Shown: in pieces, positions 17,678-26,000 of the stretch
How the letters are laid out: every line of letters begins with the position of its first letter
Position numbering within the stretch: the stretch's first letter is position 1
Source: Streptomyces griseoaurantiacus
GTDB lineage: Bacteria > Actinomycetota > Actinomycetes > Streptomycetales > Streptomycetaceae
Length of the DNA: 44,257 nucleotides
Direction of reading: 5' to 3'
NCBI GenBank assembly: GCA_014656015.1
Contig: BNBP01000059.1
Coordinates: forward strand, 1-44,257
The notes under the pieces: model-generated
What the model was told of the DNA's origin: nothing
Seen by the model: the letters and a program-made list of their open reading frames with translations, nothing else
The model's database searches: none
Program-made: the position numbers and the translations under genes

Positions 17678-18049
17678 GGACGCCTCCTTTCACAGCGGTC
17701 CTGCCTGCCTTCCGCATCCCCATGGTCGTCCATGATGCGGAGGGAGCGCCAAGGGGATAGACGCCGCGCGGGGGTTTCGTGACGGTACTGGTGCAGAGCG
17801 CGTTCGTCGAGAGCCCGCGTTTCCCAAGGGTCGCGACACAAACGGGTGCTGACTGGGAGTGAAATATGATTCTTCACGGCGAGTGGGTGACGGCTGATGC
17901 GGAAGAGTGAACCCGGAAGGGGCCCGTAAGAGGGTGCCGAACCCTCTCGCGAAGGGGTCCGAAGAGACCTTCAGCCGGTACGATGCCGCAGCTCAACGTC
18001 GTTTTTCCGGTCTCCGCCCCACATCCAGCACACCACCGGGGGAAGTGTC
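17678..18049. other. 372-bp divergent intergenic region (sepF / DUF5685)
   Basis: Holds both promoters. A TATGAT at 17866-17871 in an AT-rich stretch is a plausible -10 element towards the right, but the -35 is poor. The hairpin AGAGGGT (17929-17935) / ACCCTCT (17941-17947) and a following GGTC/GACC pair sit in the leader of the DUF5685 gene. No gene is seen. Confidence 0.4.
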
Positions 18050-19276
18050 GTGTTCGGAATCGTTCGCCCCTGCCGGCACCGGCTCAGCGAGGGGCTCAGA
18101 AATCAGTGGATGGCCCACTTGTGCGGGCTGTGCCTGGCGCTGCGCCAAGACCACGGACAATTCGCGAGGGTCGCGACAAATTACGACGGCCTTCTCATAT
18201 CGGTGTTGACGGAGGCTCAGTCCGCGCCCGCCGCCGGAGCCCGGCGCCTCGCGGGACCCTGCCCGCTGCGCGGCATGCGGACGGCCTCCGTCGCCCGGGG
18301 CGAGGGGGCCCGGCTCGCCGCCGCCGTCTCGCTGGTGCTCGCCTCCGCCAAGGTGCGCGACCACGTCGCCGACGGGGACGGGCTGCTGGCCCGCCGGCCG
18401 GTGGCCCTCGCCGCCCGCCGGATCGCCGCGAACTGGGGACGCGCGGGCGCCCGCGGCGGACACGAGGTCGGCTTCGACACGGCACTGCTCCTCGACGCCG
18501 TGGAGCGGCAGGCGGGCATCGAGGCGCTCGCCGGGCCCGGCACGCCCCTGCTGACGGTCACCGAGCCCACCGAGACGGCCACCGCGGCCGCGTTCGCGCA
18601 CACCGCGCTGCTCGCCGGGCGCCCGGCCAACGCGGAGCCGCTCGCCGAGGCGGGCCGGCTCTTCGGGCGGCTCGCGCACCTGCTGGACGCGGTCGAGGAC
18701 CAGGTCGAGGACGCCGCCACCGGCGCCTGGAACCCGCTCACCGCGACCGGCACCTCCACGGCCGAGGCGCGCCGGCTCGCCGGGGACGCGCTGCACGGGA
18801 TCCGGCTGGCGCTGCGCGAGGTGGAGTTCACCGATCCGGCGCTGGCCCACCTGCTCCTCGTGCACGAACTGCCGCGCTCGGTGGACCGGGCGTTCGGGAC
18901 GGAGTCGTGTGGGCACGACGGCCACGACGGGGATGCCGGACGCGCGGCGGGCGCCGGCCCGGTGTGGGGTGCCTTCGGGCCCCCGCAGCCGCCGTACGGG
19001 GCGCCGCAGCAGCCCTACGGTCCCCCGCAGTCGCCGTACGGGCCGCCGTTCGGCCCGCCGGAGCCGCCGCGGCCGCCGGAGAAGCGGGGCTGGCTCGCCG
19101 GGTGCGCGGTTGCCACGGGGCTGTGCTGCACCTGCCGGGTGTGCTGTGCCGACGAGTACGAGGGGCCCTGGTCGCGCAAGAAGCGGGAGGGGTGCCTCAG
19201 CAACTGCGACTGCGACTGCTGCGATGCCTGCGACTGTTGCGATTGCTGTGACTGCTGCTCCTGCTGCGACTGCTGA
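18050..19276 (+). CDS. DUF5685-family protein with cysteine-rich tail
   Basis: A 408-residue protein of unknown function. The N-terminal ~280 residues are mostly helical and Ala/Leu-rich, with CRHRL and the HLCGLCLALRQDHG motif near the start (three Cys in the first 30 residues). A Pro/Tyr-rich linker follows with three or four GPPQSPYG-like repeats (about 305-345). The end is very Cys-rich: CCTCRVCC, then about 16 Cys in the last 25 residues, alternating as DCDCC/DCC units. This looks like a metal- or cluster-binding tail. GTG 18050 has GGGGGAAG upstream. I see no signal peptide. A hairpin follows at 19288-19311. Confidence 0.8.
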   Translation: MFGIVRPCRHRLSEGLRNQWMAHLCGLCLALRQDHGQFARVATNYDGLLISVLTEAQSAPAAGARRLAGPCPLRGMRTASVARGEGARLAAAVSLVLASAKVRDHVADGDGLLARRPVALAARRIAANWGRAGARGGHEVGFDTALLLDAVERQAGIEALAGPGTPLLTVTEPTETATAAAFAHTALLAGRPANAEPLAEAGRLFGRLAHLLDAVEDQVEDAATGAWNPLTATGTSTAEARRLAGDALHGIRLALREVEFTDPALAHLLLVHELPRSVDRAFGTESCGHDGHDGDAGRAAGAGPVWGAFGPPQPPYGAPQQPYGPPQSPYGPPFGPPEPPRPPEKRGWLAGCAVATGLCCTCRVCCADEYEGPWSRKKREGCLSNCDCDCCDACDCCDCCDCCSCCDC

Positions 19277-19287
19277 GGACACGTAGG

Positions 19288-19311
19288 CGGTTCCGGTCCC
19301 GGTGGGAACCG
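19288..19311 (+). terminator. Hairpin after the DUF5685 gene
   Basis: CGGTTCC (19288-19294) pairs with GGAACCG (19305-19311), 7 bp with a 10-base loop, 12 bases past the stop codon. Confidence 0.5.
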
Positions 19312-19343
19312 GTGACGAACCGATGGCGCCGGTTTCGCGCGCA

Positions 19344-19380
19344 CTGTCATGTCCTGTCATGGATCGTCACGAGCTGTCAT
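19344..19380 (+). promoter_or_regulatory. Ten-base phased CTGTCAT repeats
   Basis: CTGTCAT occurs at 19344, 19354 and 19374, and the degenerate TCGTCAC fills the 19364 slot, so four boxes lie exactly 10 bases apart. They end 29 bases before the DUF1684 start. The regular phase suggests an operator on one face of the helix. No known regulator is matched. Confidence 0.45.
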
Positions 19381-19409
19381 AAACATGCGCATATGGCAGG
19401 GTTGGCCGC

Positions 19410-20195
19410 ATGACGACGGACGCACCCGACGCGTGGAAGCAGTGGCAGGAAAACCGGCTGGAGGCGGTCTCGGCCCCCTACGGGCCCCTCACGCCGACCG
19501 GCATCCACTGGATCGAGGACCTCCCGGACGGTCGAATTCCGGACACCCCCGGCCGGTGGGCCGCCGAGGAGGACGCGGTGGTGCTCACCGCGCGCGCGGA
19601 GGACGGCCTGACGGTCGACGGCGGGCCCGCCACCGGCCGGATCCGCCTGACCGCCGACCCCGGGCCGGTCGAGGCGGCCAGGGTGGCGCACGGCGAGCGG
19701 CGCCTGGTCGTCCTGCACCGTGAGGACGTCTGGGGCGTCCGCGTCCACGATCCCGCCGCGCCGGCCCGGCGGGAGTTCCGCGGCATCGAGGCCACGCCGT
19801 ACGACCCGCGCTGGACGGTGCCGGGCCACTTCACCCCGTACGGCGCGCCCCGGACCGTGCGGGTGGAGAACGCGGACGGCCGTTACCGGGGGCTCAGGCT
19901 CGGCGGAGTGCTCGCCTTCACGCTCGAGGGGCAGGACCTGACCCTGCAGGTGGCGGTGCGGGAGGACGGCCCGCTGCGGGCCGTCTTCACCGACACCACC
20001 GGCGCGGACGGCGGCAGTCACCGCTTCCGCTTCCTGGACGCGCCGGCGCCCGACGCGCAGGGGAGCACGACGGTGGACTTCAACCGCGCGTACCTCCCCC
20101 CGTGCGCCTTCTGCCCCCATTTCCTCTGTCCCCTCCCGCCGCCGGGCAATACGCTGGACGTCGCGATCGCGGCGGGGGAGCGCACCCTGCGCTGA
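19410..20195 (+). CDS. DUF1684 domain-containing protein
   Basis: A 261-residue cytoplasmic-looking protein of the DUF1684 family, function unknown. The family hallmark is near the C-terminus: VDFNRAYLPPCAFCPHFLC followed by PLPPPGN, with Cys residues in CAFCPHFLC that could form a site. The N-terminal half is a beta-rich domain (GIHWIEDLPDGRIPDTPGRW). No signal peptide is present. ATG 19410 has only a weak ribosome site (GCAGGG). The promoter region carries four phased CTGTCAT-like boxes. It stands alone between DUF5685 and the secreted protease. Confidence 0.85.
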   Translation: MTTDAPDAWKQWQENRLEAVSAPYGPLTPTGIHWIEDLPDGRIPDTPGRWAAEEDAVVLTARAEDGLTVDGGPATGRIRLTADPGPVEAARVAHGERRLVVLHREDVWGVRVHDPAAPARREFRGIEATPYDPRWTVPGHFTPYGAPRTVRVENADGRYRGLRLGGVLAFTLEGQDLTLQVAVREDGPLRAVFTDTTGADGGSHRFRFLDAPAPDAQGSTTVDFNRAYLPPCAFCPHFLCPLPPPGNTLDVAIAAGERTLR

Positions 20196-20506
20196 CTCGG
20201 CGCACCGTCATCCCGCACGCCTCCGCACGTCTCCCACGCGGTCCCGTCACGGTTTCCGCACGCCCTCGCACGGGTTCGTCACACATCCCGCACTCCTCCC
20301 TCTCCGTATGCACACACCTACCGACCGTTCGTGCGCACGGCCGAAAGGCACCCTTGCGCCCGTCCACCGGGTGACCGAATACTGCCCCCACAGCGCTTGT
20401 CAGGGACACGGCGTGTTCGTAACCCGGACGCGGCGGTCCCCGACTGCGCCTCACCGGGCCCCGACCCCACGCGGGCCCCCGACTTCCCCCCATGGAGGAA
20501 CGAAAA
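20196..20506. promoter_or_regulatory. 311-bp upstream region of the secreted protease, with promoter candidate
   Basis: No gene is seen; the first part is pyrimidine-rich (many CGCAC/CTCC runs) and has no strong hairpin. A promoter candidate TTGTCA (20397-20402), 17 bases, TAACCC (20420-20425) points to the protease and would start transcription about 75 bases before its GTG. Confidence 0.4.
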
Positions 20507-21415
20507 GTGAGGATCAAGCGCACCACCTCTCGCAGCGGCATGTCGAGACGGACCCGGTTGATCGCCATCGGTTCGACCCTCGTGGCCGCCGCCGCGTTCG
20601 CGGTCCCCAGCGCGAACGCGTCCGACACCGCCGCCACCTTCAGCAACGCCCAGCTCACCCGGGCCGGCGGCTCGGTGCTCCAGGCCGACGTCCCGGGCAC
20701 CGCCTGGGCGGTCGACAAGGCGAACCACCGCGTGGTCGTCACCGTCGACAGCACGGTCTCCGAGTCCGAGATCACCAAGATCAAGCAGGCGGCCGGCAGC
20801 GAATCCGGCGCGCTCACCATCAAGCGCACCCCCGGCACGTTCAAGAAGCTGATCGGCGGCGGCGACGCCATCTACGCCAGCAGCTGGCGCTGCTCCCTGG
20901 GCTTCAACGTCCAGGACTCGAGCGGGAACTACTACTTCCTGACCGCCGGGCACTGCACCGACGGCGCGGGCACCTGGTGGTCGAACTCCTCCCACTCGAC
21001 GACGCTCGGCACCACCGCCGGATCCAGCTTCCCCGGCAACGACTACGGCATCGTGCGCTACACCAACAGCTCGGTGAGCAAGGCCGGCTCGGTGGGCAGC
21101 GTCGACATCACCAGCGCGGGCACGCCGTCCGTCGGCACCACCGTCTACCGTCGCGGCTCCACCACCGGCATCCACAGCGGCCGGGTCACCGCGCTCAACG
21201 CGACGGTCAACTACGGCGGGGGCGACATCGTCTCCGGTCTGATCCAGACCACGGTCTGCGCCGAACCCGGTGACTCCGGCGGTTCGCTGTACTCCAACAG
21301 CGGCATCGCCTACGGTCTGACCTCCGGCGGCAGCGGCAACTGCTCCTCCGGCGGAACGACCTTCTTCCAGCCGGTGACCGAGGCCCTGAACGCGTACGGG
21401 GTCCACGTGTACTGA
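20507..21415 (+). CDS. Secreted S1-family serine protease (alpha-lytic / SGPB type)
   Basis: An extracellular chymotrypsin-like protease made as a prepro form. The 302-residue product has a basic signal peptide ending near SANA (residue 38), an alpha-lytic-type propeptide (about 39-115) that acts as a folding chaperone, and a mature part starting at IGGGDAIY (about 116, 187 residues). The catalytic triad is H149 (TAGHC), D179 (NDYGIV) and S257 (GDSGGS). Four Cys (129, 150, 251, 279) form the two expected disulfides. GTG 20507 follows GGAGGAA at 20494-20500; the upstream ATG 20492 lies within that ribosome site. A strong terminator follows. Confidence 0.95.
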   Translation: MRIKRTTSRSGMSRRTRLIAIGSTLVAAAAFAVPSANASDTAATFSNAQLTRAGGSVLQADVPGTAWAVDKANHRVVVTVDSTVSESEITKIKQAAGSESGALTIKRTPGTFKKLIGGGDAIYASSWRCSLGFNVQDSSGNYYFLTAGHCTDGAGTWWSNSSHSTTLGTTAGSSFPGNDYGIVRYTNSSVSKAGSVGSVDITSAGTPSVGTTVYRRGSTTGIHSGRVTALNATVNYGGGDIVSGLIQTTVCAEPGDSGGSLYSNSGIAYGLTSGGSGNCSSGGTTFFQPVTEALNAYGVHVY

Positions 21416-21483
21416 TCCGGCACGGGTCCGGTACCGATCCGGCGCGGATCCGGTTCCGGCCCTCTGCGGCGCCGGCCGTGTGA

Positions 21484-21528
21484 GAGCCCCCGTACGTCGC
21501 GGTGTCCCGCCGTGACGTACGGGGGCTC
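21484..21528 (+). terminator. 15-bp terminator hairpin after the protease
   Basis: 21484-21498 (GAGCCCCCGTACGTC) pairs perfectly with 21514-21528; the loop can form a further GCGG/CCGC stem. Confidence 0.8.
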
Positions 21529-21687
21529 GCCGGTGTACGGAGCCCGTCGGCGCACGGGAGTTCGTCCGTGTACGGGGCTCGCCCCGGTGTCCGTCCCGGA
21601 GCTACCGTGGGGGAGGACCAGGTGCGGGCGGGTGGCCCCGGCACGCCCCCCGCGGCGCACTCTCGCTGCGGACCCGAGGGGGCCGAC

Positions 21688-22494
21688 ATGGTCGAGGAAC
21701 TGGTGACGGCGGGTGTGGCGCTGGTGTGCGCCGTGGGCGTCTACGTGGCGGCGGGGGCCCGGGTCGTCAAACAGTACGAACGCGGTGTCATCCTGCGGCT
21801 GGGCCGATTGCGGTCCGACGTGCGCGGGCCCGGGTTCACGATGGTCGTCCCGTTCGTGGACAAGCTCCGCAAGGTCAACATGCAGATCGTGACGATGCCG
21901 ATCCCCGCGCAGGAGGGGATCACGCGGGACAACGTCACGGTGCGGGTGGACGCGGTCGTGTACTTCCGGGTGACCTCGGCGGCCGACGCCGTCATCCGGG
22001 TCGAGGACTACCGGTTCGCCGTCTCGCAGATGGCGCAGACCTCGCTGCGGTCGATCATCGGCAAGAGCGATCTCGACGACCTGCTCTCCAACCGGGAGAA
22101 GCTCAACCAGGGGCTGGAGCTGATGATCGACAGCCCCGCGGTGGAGTGGGGGGTCACGATCGACCGGGTGGAGATCAAGGACGTGTCGCTGCCCGAGACG
22201 ATGAAGCGGTCGATGGCCCGGCAGGCGGAGGCGGACCGGGACCGGCGGGCGCGGGTCATCAACGCGGACGGCGAGCTGCAGGCCTCGAAGAAGCTCGCGG
22301 AGGCGGCGGCGCAGATGGCGGACCAGCCGGCGGCGCTGCAGTTGCGGTTGCTGCAGACGGTGGTGGCGGTGGCGGCGGAGAAGAACTCCACGCTGGTGCT
22401 GCCGTTCCCGGTGGAGCTGCTGCGGTTCCTGGAGCGGGCGCAGCAGGGGACGACGCCGGGGGCGGGGCCGACGGCGGCGCCGCCGGAGGGGTAG
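21688..22494 (+). CDS. SPFH/Band 7 family protein (slipin-like)
   Basis: A membrane-anchored scaffold of the stomatin/slipin type. The 268-residue product has one N-terminal hydrophobic segment (about 5-24), then the Band 7 domain (VKQYERGVILRLGRL, GPGFTMVVPFVDKL, QEGITRDNVTVRVDAVVYF). The helical C-terminal part is Ala/Glu/Gln-rich (ARQAEADRDRRARV), likely a coiled coil for oligomerisation, and ends ...LPFPVELLRFL. I chose ATG 21688 behind GAGGGGG; the frame upstream to 21502 is filler. Slipins often pair with an NfeD membrane protein, but none is visible here. Confidence 0.9.
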   Translation: MVEELVTAGVALVCAVGVYVAAGARVVKQYERGVILRLGRLRSDVRGPGFTMVVPFVDKLRKVNMQIVTMPIPAQEGITRDNVTVRVDAVVYFRVTSAADAVIRVEDYRFAVSQMAQTSLRSIIGKSDLDDLLSNREKLNQGLELMIDSPAVEWGVTIDRVEIKDVSLPETMKRSMARQAEADRDRRARVINADGELQASKKLAEAAAQMADQPAALQLRLLQTVVAVAAEKNSTLVLPFPVELLRFLERAQQGTTPGAGPTAAPPEG

Positions 22495-22514
22495 GCGAGG
22501 GCTCCGCCCCTCGG

Positions 22515-22595
22515 CCCCGTACGCCATCCGCCCCCTATGTCATCCGGCCCGTACGCCATCCGCCCCGTACGCCATCCGGCCCGTACGCCCTTCGG
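22515..22595. repeat. 16-bp tandem repeat, five units
   Basis: Units SCCCGTACGCCATCCG at 22515, 22531 (degenerate), 22547, 22563 and 22579 (degenerate end). A small hairpin CGAGGG/CCCTCG at about 22497-22513 lies just before. The repeat follows the SPFH stop codon directly. Confidence 0.7.
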
Positions 22596-22635
22596 GCGGG
22601 GCGCGGGAGGGCTCGGGTGGAGGGGTGCGCGGGCG

Positions 22636-22887
22636 GGTGCGGGTGGTGTGTGGTCGGTCGCGCGGTTCCCCGCGCCCCTGGGCATGGCGCCCCCGAGCCA
22701 CGCCGAGCCACCACCCCTCCACGGTGACGAGTCAGGGGCGCGAGCGCGAGCGCCCCCTCAGAGGCGCGGGGACTGCGCGACAAGCTACGACGCACCCGCG
22801 GTCGAACACGCCCCCTGACCGCCCACACCCTCAGGGGCGGGGAACTGCGTGACCAGCCACGACGCACCCGCGGTCGAACACGCCCCC
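22636..22887. repeat. Three copies of an intergenic repeat, one inverted
   Basis: Two direct copies (22759-22815 and 22832-22887) share GCGCGGGGACTGCGCGAC-like text and an exact 28-base block at 22787-22814 and 22859-22886, 72 bases apart. A third copy at 22636-22680 is in reverse orientation (GCGCGGTTCCCCGCGCCCC), so the region can fold on itself. From memory, this text recurs between genes in many Streptomyces. No gene is visible in 22495-23075. Confidence 0.65.
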
Positions 22888-22975
22888 GGCTACCCATCCC
22901 CCGAGGGGAGCGTGGGGCGCCCCCCGAAGCCCCCGGACACCCCCTTTCCCGCAGGTGGGCCCCCGGCTGCGGGTT

Positions 22976-22991
22976 TCGTACAGTCGTTCGA
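22976..22991. promoter_or_regulatory. LexA (SOS) box upstream of dnaE2
   Basis: TCGTACAGTCGTTCGA differs at one base from the actinobacterial/Gram-positive SOS consensus TCGAAC-N4-GTTCGA. It lies 85 bases before the dnaE2 start, where an operator overlapping the promoter would be expected. Confidence 0.8.
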
Positions 22992-23075
22992 AGGTGAGGG
23001 GTAAGGTGGATAGGGAACTGATGTTCGAGTGGGGCGTGAGGCGCCCGGGAGTCGCGGAGCGGGAGGTGTGGTGTC

Positions 23076-26000
23076 GTGGTGTTCGCGTTCCCGCATCTGC
23101 ACACCGCCTCCGGTTTCTCCCTGCGCTACGGCGCCTCGCACCCCGAGCGGCTGGCCGAGCGCGCCGGTGAGCGCGGGATGGACGCCCTCGCGCTCACCGA
23201 CCGGGACACCCTCGCCGGTGCCGTCCGGTTCACCCGCGCGTGCGTGAAGGCCGGGGTGCGCCCGCTGTACGGCGTGGACCTGGCGGTCGCCCCGTACAGT
23301 CCCGCCCGCCCGGGGCGGGAGCGCCGCCGCACCCCCGTCCGGGGCGGCGCCTTCGTCGACGAGTCGGCCCCCCGTGTCACCTTCCTCGCCCGGGACGGGG
23401 TCACCGGCTGGGCGGACCTCTGCAGAATCGTTTCCGCGGCCCACGCCGGCCGCACCCCCGGCGACGGCCCCCCGCTGCTGCCCTGGGAGGCCAACCACGG
23501 CGAGGGCCTCACCGTGCTGCTCGGCCCCGATTCCGACGTCGGCCGGGCCCTCGCCGCCGGCCGGCCCGACCGTGCCGCCCGGCTGCTCGCGCCCTGGCGC
23601 GAGAGGTACGGCGCCGCCCTGCGCCTGGAGGCCGTCTGGCACGGCCGCACCGGCACCGGTCCCGGCTCCCTGCGGCTGGCCGCCCGTACCGTCGGCTTCG
23701 CCGCCGAGCAGGGCGTGCGGCCGGTGCTCAGCAACGCCGCGCGCTACGCCGACCCCGGCCTCGGCCCGGTCGCCGACGTCCTGGACGCCGCCCGCCGCCT
23801 GGTCCCCATCGACCCCGCCAAGGAGCTGGACTCCGGCGAGGCCTGGCTGAAGGACACCGGCGCCATGACCGAGGCCGCCGAGCGGATCGTGGAGGCGGCC
23901 GGGTTTCCCCGCGGGGCCGCCCACCACCTGCTGGAGCAGACCCGGGCCACGGCCGCCGAGTGCGTGGTCGACCCCGAGGACGACCTCGGCATCGGCACCG
24001 TCCACTTCCCCGAGCCCCACCTCGTCGGCGCCGCCCGCCGCACCGCCCAGCGCACCCTCGCCTCCCGGGCGGCGGCGGGCATGGTCCGCCTCGGCCACGC
24101 CGGGCGGCGCGCGTACTGGGAGCGGATGCACCAGGAGCTGGACATCATCGCCCACCACGACTTCGCCTCGTACTTCCTCACCGTCGCCCAGGTCGTGGAC
24201 GACGTGCGCGGCATGGGCATCCGGGTCGCCGCGCGCGGCTCCGGCGCCGGTTCCCTGGTCAACCACCTCCTCGGCATCGCGCACGCCGACCCGGTCGAGC
24301 ACGGGCTGCTGATGGAGCGTTTCCTGTCCAAGCGGCGCCCGGTGCTGCCCGACATCGACATCGACGTGGAGTCCGCGCGCCGTATCGAGGTCTACCGGGC
24401 GATCATCGACCGCTTCGGCGCCGAGCGGGTCGCCACCGTCGCGATGCCGGAGACGTACCGGGTGCGGCACGCCGTCCGGGACGTGGGCGCGGCGCTGTCC
24501 ATGGACCCCGCCGAGATCGACCGGATCGCCAAGTCCTTCCCGCACATCCGGGCCCGCGACGTCCGCGCGGCCCTCGACGAACTGCCCGAGCTGCGCGCGC
24601 TCGCGGGCGAGCGGGAGCGGTACGGCAGGCTCTGGGAACTGGTGGAGGCCCTCGACGCGCTGCCGCGCGGGATCGCCATGCACCCGTGCGGGGTGCTGCT
24701 CTCCGACGCCTCCCTGCGCGACCGCACGCCGGTGGTGCCGACGAGCGGCGAGGGGCTGCCGATGTCCCAGTTCGACAAGGACGACGTGGAGGAGCTCGGG
24801 CTGCTCAAACTGGACGTGCTCGGGGTGCGGATGCAGTCGGCGATGGCGCACGCGGTCGCCGAGGTCGAACGCACCAGCGGCGAGCGGATCGACCTGGACG
24901 CGGTGCCTCCGGGCGATCCGGCGACGTACGGGCTGATCCGGTCCGCCGAGACGCTCGGCTGCTTCCAGATCGAGTCGCCCGGCCAGCGGGACCTGGTCGG
25001 CCGGCTCCAGCCCGCGACCTTCCACGACCTGGTGGTCGACATCTCGCTGTTCCGGCCGGGCCCGGTCGCCGCCGACATGGTGCGGCCCTTCATCGAGGCA
25101 CGGCACGGCCGGGCCCCGGTCCGCTACCCGCACCCCGACCTGGAGGGACCGCTGAAGGAGACGTACGGCGTCGTCGTCTTCCACGAGCAGATCATCCATA
25201 TCGTGCACACCCTGACCGGCTGCGGGCTCGACGAGGCCGACCGGGTGCGGCGCGGGCTGTCCGACCCCGAGGCGCAGGGCCGCATCCGGGTCTGGTTCGC
25301 GCAGCAGGCGGCCGCGCGCGGGTACGGGGCGGAGACGATCGCGCGCACCTGGGAGATCGTCGAGGCCTTCGGCAGCTACGGCTTCTGCAAGGCGCACGCG
25401 GTGGCCTTCGCGGTGCCCACGTACCAGTCGGCCTGGCTCAAGGCCCATCACCCGGCCGCCTTCTACGCGGGGCTGCTCACCCATGACCCCGGGATGTACC
25501 CCAAGCGGCTGCTGCTCGCGGACGCCCGGCGGCGGGGGGTGCCGGTGCTGCCGCTGGACGTGAACCGCTCGGGCGTCGCCCACCGTATCGAACTGGTGTC
25601 CGAGGGAGAGGGGCGTGCGGGAGCCTGGGGACTGCGGCTCGCCCTCTCGGACGTGCACGGCATCAGCGAGGCCGAGGCCGCCCGCATCGCCGCCGGGCAG
25701 CCGTACGCCTCCCTGCTCGACTTCTGGGAACGCGCCCGGCCCAGCAGACCCGTCGCCGGACGGCTCGCACAGGTCGGCGCGCTGGACGCGTTCGGCGCCA
25801 ACCGGCGCGACCTGCAACTGCACCTGACCGAACTGCACCGGGGCGCCCGGGGCGGGGGCGGCGGGCAGCTCCCGCTGGCCGGGGGCCGCCGGACCGCCTC
25901 CGCCGGGCTGCCCGACCTGTCCGAGGAGGAACGGCTCAGCGCCGAACTCGGCGTGCTCTCCATGGACGCCTCGCGCCACCTGATGGACGACCACCGCGCC

